Of a stretch of 64,000 nucleotides of DNA, positions 58,294 through 64,000 are shown one piece after another. The DNA comes from Azadirachta indica (Eukaryota > Streptophyta > Magnoliopsida > Sapindales > Meliaceae), in contig CM040445.1 of NCBI GenBank assembly GCA_022749755.1, positions 14,033,182-14,097,181 on the forward strand, written 5' to 3'. Each line of letters starts with the position of its first letter. The first letter of the stretch is position 1. The notes under the pieces are model-generated. The model made no database searches and was not told the DNA's origin. It saw only the letters and a list, made by a program, of their open reading frames with translations. The translations under genes and the position numbers were made by a program.

Positions 58294-58330
58294 CACTACA
58301 AGAAAAAGGGTTATCTTGACAGAACTTTTA
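58294..58330. mobile_element. CACTA-type transposon terminus
   Basis: CACTACAAGAAAAAGGGTTA matches the common terminal sequence of plant CACTA (En/Spm-like) elements. I could not find a matching opposite end, so only the terminus is called. Confidence 0.35.
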
Positions 58331-58967
58331 ATTATTGTATCAAATACTCATATCCAATGTTTAACATATTTTGCTTTTATCATGAATAAAGAGTACTAAT
58401 TATTTCCTTATTTTATAAAATGACATTATTAATAAATGAGTAACATGAATGTGATAATCGGACTGTCATGTATTAATATGTAAATCGCTTATGACATACT
58501 TAACTATTTAAATAAATATATAATATTGACTTATTTATAATGTAATAGATTTATTTCAATATTTTTTACATTTTAAAAGTGTTCAATTATACTTTTTAAT
58601 ATTTTAGAAAGTGTATAATTTTATCTCTAATAAAACTTATTAATATTTGAGTAGGTACAATATTGCAAATATGTAAGAATATATATATATATAATATGTA
58701 AGTAGATTTGTAGATGACACATTTATAACTGTTTTAATAATCAGATTGAGTTAAAATTTCAATTATTAACATGGTTATTAAAAAAATCGAATTCCAGTTG
58801 ACCTAAAATATTTAATGTCTTTATTTCACACAATGCACTTAATATGTGCTTGAACATGTTATGACATATGATAATTTTACAAACTTTTAATTTATGTTGT
58901 CTTCTTCTTTGTCTCAATTTATTTTACTAATTTTTACGTATTTGAGTGATTTTTATTATTCATAATT

Positions 58968-59117
58968 TAGTATTGAGTCTTATTTAAGTGGTCGTCTAGT
59001 TGCAATTAATAACTTAAATCTAATACAAGCATGTCTAAACATTAGGGATTTGGTAGTGAGTCTTATTCAGGTGGTTGTCTAGTTGCAATAACTTATGTTT
59101 AATATAAATATGTCTAA
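58968..59117. repeat. Direct repeat of about 70 bp
   Basis: GAGTCTTATTxAxGTGGTxGTCTAGTTGCAAT and the following segment to ATGTCTAA occur at 58968-59038 and 59050-59117. Confidence 0.75.
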
Positions 59118-59124
59118 CTTTATT

Positions 59125-59200
59125 TAGTCTCGTTAAGACAAGAAGGATGGCTCTCAGGACTTTGTCATAATTGGCTCTTCACTTCTGAGTTTTTGGTAAG
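59125..59200 (-). pseudogene. Array copy 14, start-codon remnant with intact flank
   Basis: Aligns with the start region of copies 1 and 8 (CAGGACTTTGTCATAATTGGCTC), including the ATG, and then stops within a few codons. The rest of the gene is deleted. Its upstream flank to 59850 is kept and matches 30060-30790. Confidence 0.6.
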
Positions 59201-60239
59201 GTGACTGATAATTTTGCTGATCTGTTTAATTTATTCAGAGTTTCTTTTGACTGAACAAAAATTTTAATTCTTAATTTCTTAAAGGAATCGCAGAAGTTAA
59301 TGTGGAAAGGAAATTCATGGCCATATCTACTAATAATATGGCCACGAAAATATATCAAAAAATTACAATCCCATCATCAATGTTCGGTAGATGATGAATT
59401 GGCGAGGAATTAAATATTTAATTACATGTAACTATTCATTCGATGACCAATTAAAATAGTTAATATTATTATTCCTTTTTCATGTTGATAGATTCGTACT
59501 TTTGAATTGACAATATTTTAGCTATGACTCAATTTCCTTCATACGATGGACTTTATATGATCCTGAGTAGAATAGTTCATACAATTCAAAGTTCTTTAAT
59601 TGTCAAAAGCAAATTAAAAATGGATGTTTCAGAAGAGCTGTAATAATGTAAGAATTAAAATTATATATACATCGAAATTCCATGAGCTCGGCTAAAAAAA
59701 CATAAGATTATATTATAAATGCCCCGCTCGCAAATTTTCTGGTTCCATTAAGATAAAAATATTAATGTTCAAAAATTAATTAAATAAAACTTGAAATTAA
59801 AAAAAAATGATAGGAGAATCTTAGGGTTTGTAAAAAATTGCATAATATTACATATATATAATCTCTACAATATGCATCTCACATCAAATCAATACGTCGA
59901 CACTTTGAGGATCTATACGAGGATTTGATTGTTAACTTCAATCCATTTTAAGTGTCCGAAAAATTTATAGAGATGTGACAATTATGTTGAACTTTTACTA
60001 TAAAAAATTTATGGGTTGAGGGACTTAATGCGGAGAACTTTAATTTATTTGCGTCTGTACCATATTAACAAGGGTGGAGTTAAACAAGTATACTTGGTGA
60101 GAGGCCTGCGTTTTGGACATAGAATTCTCATTATATGTTTAAAGTTTCACTAATGGTTTCATACATATTACAAATTATTTTTATTTAATATAAATACATA
60201 TAATTAAGGCCAACATAGAAGGCTGAGAAATACATAAGG
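59201..60239. other. Upstream flank of array copy 14
   Basis: Matches the flank of copy 1 (30100-30790). Bases 59695-59720 are a second uninterrupted version of the MULE insertion site. No gene is seen. Confidence 0.55.
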
Positions 60240-60660
60240 TTTTCTTCACTTGAGTCACGTCTGCCTAGAGGAAACCTTCTTTTGCATCCGATTTGAGCCT
60301 TGAGTTGGCACTGACGCGTTTGGTATATAGGCGTTGTTTGCTAGAGTTGTTGTGGGTTTGATCCTGCAGGCTGATTTGACTCATTAAGACGGGTTTAATT
60401 CTTTTGCTCATGAACTCGTGACGGGGAAGACTCCACTTCTGGCTGGCGACTATTAAAGAGAGAGGAAATTACTCCGATCTTGGGAGGAGGGAAACATAGC
60501 CTCCATAAGCTGTGAACCTCGATAAGAGGACCAGCCATCCGGTGGAGCTTGATTGTTCTGGCTCCGGTTGAAGATGTTTTGGATGGGATTGTACAGGATA
60601 GAAGGACTCTTTCTGATTTTTTTTTTTTTTGGACCACTTTTCAATTAAAAAAAAAATGGT
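60240..60660 (-). pseudogene. Array copy 15 (type II), degraded
   Basis: Reads YRGSQLMEAMFPSSQDRSNF (box), and in other frames the tail NASVPTQGSNRMQKKVSSRQ with a stop. The 5' end abuts the tail of copy 16 and is truncated there. It contains poly-T and poly-A runs. Confidence 0.7.
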
Positions 60661-60665
60661 ATACT

Positions 60666-61340
60666 TTAAAATTTTAAAATTTTCTTCCGTCGCATCCACC
60701 GAGAGTTAGCCTTCCCTTGTGTTGAATTTGAGCCTTGGCTTGGCCCTGGTGTGCTTGGTACAGGCGGCGGCATCGATATTGTTTGCGGGGTTTGTTGTAG
60801 ATTCGCTCCGGGTTGACTTGGCCCATCAGGATACGTTTGATTGCTTTGCTGAATTTGATCTGGGGACTGTACTGGCTGGAATCTGTCAAATACTCGGTGG
60901 AAATTCGTCCAATCTTGAGAGGAGGACAACATCGCCTGTACGTTCAAACGCTGTGAACCTCGTTCAAAGGACCAAATTCCTTGTGGCGAACTTGGCACCC
61001 TCATGAGCTTCGAATCTCGTTCAAATGGCCAACTTGTTTCGTCTCCTAGGAGAGCCTTCTTGCGCTTGCACACCACTTGCCTGCTCAAGTTAATTTGTTG
61101 GAATGGACCTTGTGTTGGTGGCTGCTGCTGAGCTTCTGATTGATATGATTGAGGTGATTTGATCTGTGGTTGAGCTTCCAGCTCACTTGGCTTCGGTTGG
61201 TCTTCTCCACCATAGGTAAGTACTTCCTCATAAGTTGGTGAAGCGAAAAGTTCGTCGATATGAGTAGCTATTGTTTCTTGCATTGCTTCGTATTGATGTT
61301 TTTCAGGTTTTATGTCATATTCATCATGAATTTCAGGCAT
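60666..61340 (-). CDS. Array copy 16: type II member, open, family start codon lost, 224 aa from the next ATG
   Basis: The frame is open from 61397 to the stop at 60666, but its first codon is GTG, not ATG. At the position of the family ATG the sequence reads ATTAACT where copies 1 and 14 read ATTATGAC, so two bases are missing. The first in-frame ATG is 61340, inside the N-terminal block (MPEIHDEYDIKPEKHQYEAM). The rest is well kept: QETIATHIDELFASPTYEEV, Q-rich linker, KRKKALLGDETSWPFERDSK, second box QGIWSFERGSQRLN, TYPDGPSQPGANL and basic end SRWMRRKKILKF. It could be a functional shortened copy or a recent pseudogene. Confidence 0.55.
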   Translation of the reverse strand: MPEIHDEYDIKPEKHQYEAMQETIATHIDELFASPTYEEVLTYGGEDQPKPSELEAQPQIKSPQSYQSEAQQQPPTQGPFQQINLSRQVVCKRKKALLGDETSWPFERDSKLMRVPSSPQGIWSFERGSQRLNVQAMLSSSQDWTNFHRVFDRFQPVQSPDQIQQSNQTYPDGPSQPGANLQQTPQTISMPPPVPSTPGPSQGSNSTQGKANSRWMRRKKILKF

Positions 61341-61399
61341 GTTAGGCTCGCAAACAGAAGGATCATTTTCAGGAATAGTTAATCGTTGGTTCTTCACAT

Positions 61400-62220
61400 T
61401 CCGCGTTTGCTGAGAAAAAAACTCAATATAAAGTAGTAGTTTATTGGGTAACGCTATAGCTGTACAAGCTGTACATATTCAAAGAAATTGGCACAAGGAA
61501 AAGAAAAATAAAATTAAAACATAGAAACAATGCACCTGTACTACTTATCAATTAAACTATATATTGTTTGACTAATGGCGACAGGTAATATATAAGATAT
61601 ATATCCAAAAGTTTAACAATTCAAAGCCTTGGAGTAAGTGACCGATTATAATGCCAATTTATGTTGAAGGAACTTGCATTGACTTTCTTTAATAAATCGG
61701 CTTGTTTTAAGGCTTGCTTAAAAAAAAAATACATTTACACCCAAAATAGTCATAATAATAATAATAGCGGAGGAGAGAGAGAGTATTGCTCGACCTAAAG
61801 AAACATAACTTTCTATTGATTACAATTTCTCGTGGGGTTATGGAAAATAATACACAGTGGAATGGTAAACTGAATGAAAATTTAAAATCATCAATACAAT
61901 TAATAAAAATAAATAGTAGGAACTATGTAACAATGTTGCAACAATTTTACTTCATTTTGTATCTTTAACACCACTGATAGTAAAAATATTTGTTGGATGA
62001 TATAATAATATAATTATTAACCTAGATTTTATCTGTAAGTTGTATGTGCATACTTATGCAAGTTAATTTTCTGCAAATCACACAACATCATACACTATCA
62101 GTGGTCAGTACGGAACGTTAGATATATCAACGGAGTGTGAAAACTAGCACAAATGTGACAAACTCTTTATTACAGTGGAAAAATAAAACTTTTGATCAGA
62201 TTAAACATAAATTTTAAATT
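61400..62220. other. Flank between array copies 16 and 17
   Basis: From about 61950 it matches 43430 onward (start of the large duplication). No gene is seen. Confidence 0.5.
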
Positions 62221-63007
62221 TTAAAATTTTTGGCCAAGGCCTATAAATTTCTTCAATCGCTTCCAGCGGGAGACAGCGCCCATCCCTTGCATCGGATTAA
62301 TATTTGAGCCTTGGCTTAACACAGTTTCAGGGACTTGAGGGCTTGATTCTGCAGCTGGCTGATTTGACCCATTAGGAGAACAAATCTGATTGTTTTGCTG
62401 AATTTGAGCCAGGGACTGCATTGACTGGAAGGAATTGGCCGTATCACTATTTGTTGGGTTGTTCTTGCAATATAACTGCGGATTAATCTGATCTTCGGAG
62501 GTGTCAAACATATCCTTCAGGCGCTTTGAACCTCGTTTAAATGGCCAACTTGCCCCTCTGTTCCTAATTCGAACAGGTTTAGATGGCGAAAAATTAAGCG
62601 CTTCCATAAGCTTTAAATCAGTTGCTTCAAAGGGCCAAGTTGGTTCTTGTTGTCTGAGAGGCGGTTGGGGGATGCATTCGGGGATTGAGAACCGGAGCTT
62701 GCGCCTGAGCTTGTCCTCAACAGGCTGTGTCAACCTAGTCTTTAGCTTATTGCAATTGTGGCTGTACGGCTTGTTGTGACTGCGGTGGCTGGATTTGATG
62801 TTGAGTTTGTTGGTCATTTGGCTGGATCTGGCGCTGTTGTTGTTTTTCTTCAACATAAGTTGGTGCAGAAAGTTCATAAATATGAGTGGCTCTGATTTCA
62901 TGTTTTGTTTTATATTGATACTCTTGAGATTGCATATGATATTCTGTTTCGATTTGATGAGGATGGTTAGGCTCGTAAACAAAAGGGCCAGTTTCAGTAC
63001 TTGTCAT
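62221..63007 (-). pseudogene. Array copy 17 (type II), single net 2-base deletion
   Basis: ATG at 63007 opens MTSTETGPFVYEPNHPHQIE and runs to QAVQPQLQ, then a stop. From about 62750 another frame continues the family sequence to the end (TRLTQPVEDKLRRKLRF; PTWPFEATDLKLMEALNFSP; ASWPFKRGSKRLKDMFDTSE; CSPNGSNQPAAES; WKRLKKFIGLGQKF). Copy 8 is two bases longer at 62741-62757. Apart from that deletion the copy would be like copy 8. Confidence 0.82.
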
Positions 63008-63415
63008 GATGGGTTCTTCCCTATGTTTTGCCTCTTAGAAAGCTCGATATCAAGGAGATTGCAGTGACAGTTTCGCATGCTATAAGCAAAGAAACAACTT
63101 CCACATAGAAAAGAATAAAAAAACTTGGGGAAAAAGAACGATAAACATACTGCTCGTAGTAAAATTCCCAGAGGCAGAAGACTAACGACCAATACAAAGT
63201 CTGCGCTGAAGTAATGCTGATTTATAGTTGAAGGAGGCTCCTCGCTGAACGGTTGACCCGGCCAAGCCTTGTGACAACTGAGCATTACTTGACCTCTAAT
63301 TTATACTTATGATATGTTTGGTATTAAGATTTTGTTATTTTTAATGTGGGACCAAAAGAAACCGGTACAGCTCATAAACATTTTATTGAGAATACAAAAT
63401 TTTAAGTTAAGATTT
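63008..63415. promoter_or_regulatory. Upstream region of array copy 17
   Basis: Matches 44514-44879 upstream of copy 8 (GTTGAAGGAGGCTCC; AATGTGGGA), so it is the type II upstream region. It lacks the type I TTGACC block; GGTTGACCCGG at 63249-63259 has a TTGACC core on the plus strand. Confidence 0.4.
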
Positions 63416-64000
63416 TCAGCCTAAAATTTTCTTGAGTCGCCTCCAACGAGAGACAGCTTTCGCTTGTATCGGTTTTGAGCCTTGGCCTGGCACTGGATTG
63501 CGTGGTAAAGAAGTCATAGACTTTGTTTGTGGGACTACTTGTGATTTCATTCAAGGCTGACTCGACACATTCAGATAAGTAGGTTTGTTTTCCTGAATTT
63601 GGGTAGGGTACACATGAGCTGTCTGGGATGTATCAAGGTTCGGGAGGAAATTAGTCCAATCTTGAGAAGGGGCAGAAATAGCATCCATGCGCCGTGAACC
63701 TCTTTCAAAGGACCAAATTGCCTGTTTCTGAAATACTTTCTGCTCATCCGGCACTTGTATCCGCTGAAAATCTTTTCTAGAGAACCAACTTGTTAAAATA
63801 GACTGAGCGCTTGGTTCACAATAGGATAAGTTTGGTTGTTTGGTGGATCCATGAGACTCGAAGCTGTACTGGCCGGATAGCCAGCTGCGTTGACGTTACG
63901 CTTGTCCCCAACAGGCTGGTCAAGTTTTGTTCAGCTGGTTGCAACTGCGGCTGTGGTTGTGATTGAGGTGTCGGTAGGATCCGTTTTTAAGCTTCTGGAT
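63416..64000 (-). pseudogene. Array copy 18 (type II), partial at the window edge, several lesions
   Basis: Reads LTSWFSRKDFQRIQ and QAIWSFERGSRRMDAISAPS (two boxes), then YLNVSSQP with an in-frame stop. It continues as MKSQVVPQTKSMTSLPRNPV and the tail AVSRWRRLKKILG with TGA. Upstream, LDQPVGDKRNVN is in a different frame and a further stop follows. The 5' end lies outside the window. Confidence 0.75.

Larger units (their letters stand above)
58092..59124. other. AT-rich flank with a CACTA-like end
   Basis: No gene is seen. CACTACAAGAAAA begins at 58294, and a direct repeat covers 58968-59117. Confidence 0.45.
61950..63560. repeat. Segmental duplication, right copy (left copy 43430-45000)
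   Basis: Holds copy 17, its upstream region and the tail of copy 18 in the same order as copies 8 and 9. Confidence 0.8.

Noticed and set aside
28991..64000. Array read as a CRISPR-like or simple satellite repeat
   Set aside because: Units are 1-3 kb, contain diverged coding sequence with frame-aware conservation, and differ in content. This is a gene cluster, not a satellite.
28991..64000. The array family as a transposon-encoded protein
   Set aside because: All copies lie on one strand, share upstream regions and spacers, and have no terminal repeats or target duplications around units. Tandem duplication explains this better, though transposons are present between copies.
1..64000. tRNA, rRNA or other structured RNA genes
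   Set aside because: I saw no cloverleaf with A and B boxes and no rRNA-like sequence by eye. A tRNAscan-SE/Infernal run would be needed to exclude short ones.

Overview
The window is nuclear DNA of a flowering plant. It has AT-rich intergenic DNA, GT-AG introns with T-rich acceptors, plant-type transposons, and three intron-rich genes with clear land-plant orthologues. I read it as a eudicot, probably a rosid; the species cannot be fixed from the sequence.

Region 1 (1-28.0 kb) is a conserved block of three single-copy genes. A PP2A 65-kDa scaffold (A) subunit gene runs on the plus strand (12 coding exons, 587 aa). It converges on a minus-strand, membrane-anchored aspartic protease gene of the APCB1 type (9 coding exons), which carries an apparent one-base insertion in exon 3. 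That gene is divergent, across about 1.9 kb, from a plus-strand SCD1 gene (DENN domain plus WD40 repeats, 31 coding exons, 1208 aa). I rebuilt all exon junctions by hand. Phases close in the PP2A and SCD1 genes, and in the protease gene apart from the extra base. To my knowledge the protease/SCD1 neighbour pair also exists in Arabidopsis (At1g49050/At1g49040).

Region 2 (about 28.4-64 kb) is a different kind of DNA. It is a 35-kb tandem array of about 19 copies and fragments of a protein family I do not recognise, all on the minus strand, and it runs off the right edge of the window. The proteins are short (176-273 aa) and look disordered. They share an N-terminal block, a Q/P-rich linker, one or two 'W-x-F-E-x-G-S-K-R' boxes, an 'NGPxQ' box and a basic C-terminus. 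There are two subfamilies. Type I (about 180-195 aa) has the 'DKQRQPTVELP' block. Type II (about 225-275 aa) has a basic 'RKRKRR'-like stretch and usually two W boxes. Three copies are open from ATG to stop (40806-41336, 43692-44513, 55243-55824). Three more are damaged by one small change each, and the rest are degraded or chimeric. Type I copies share an upstream block with a TTGACC core at about -245 to -275.

Transposons have reshaped the array. A Mutator-like element (32861-34194) has about 90-bp terminal inverted repeats and a 9-bp target duplication, supported by two paralogous empty sites. A decayed Ty3/gypsy chromovirus (45902-51960) has both LTRs. A MITE-like repeat sits just 3' of each type I copy and was copied along with it. 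Segmental duplications (for example 43.43-45.0 kb matching 61.95-63.56 kb) show how the array grew.

Nothing in the sequence links the three conserved genes functionally to the array; they are only its left border.
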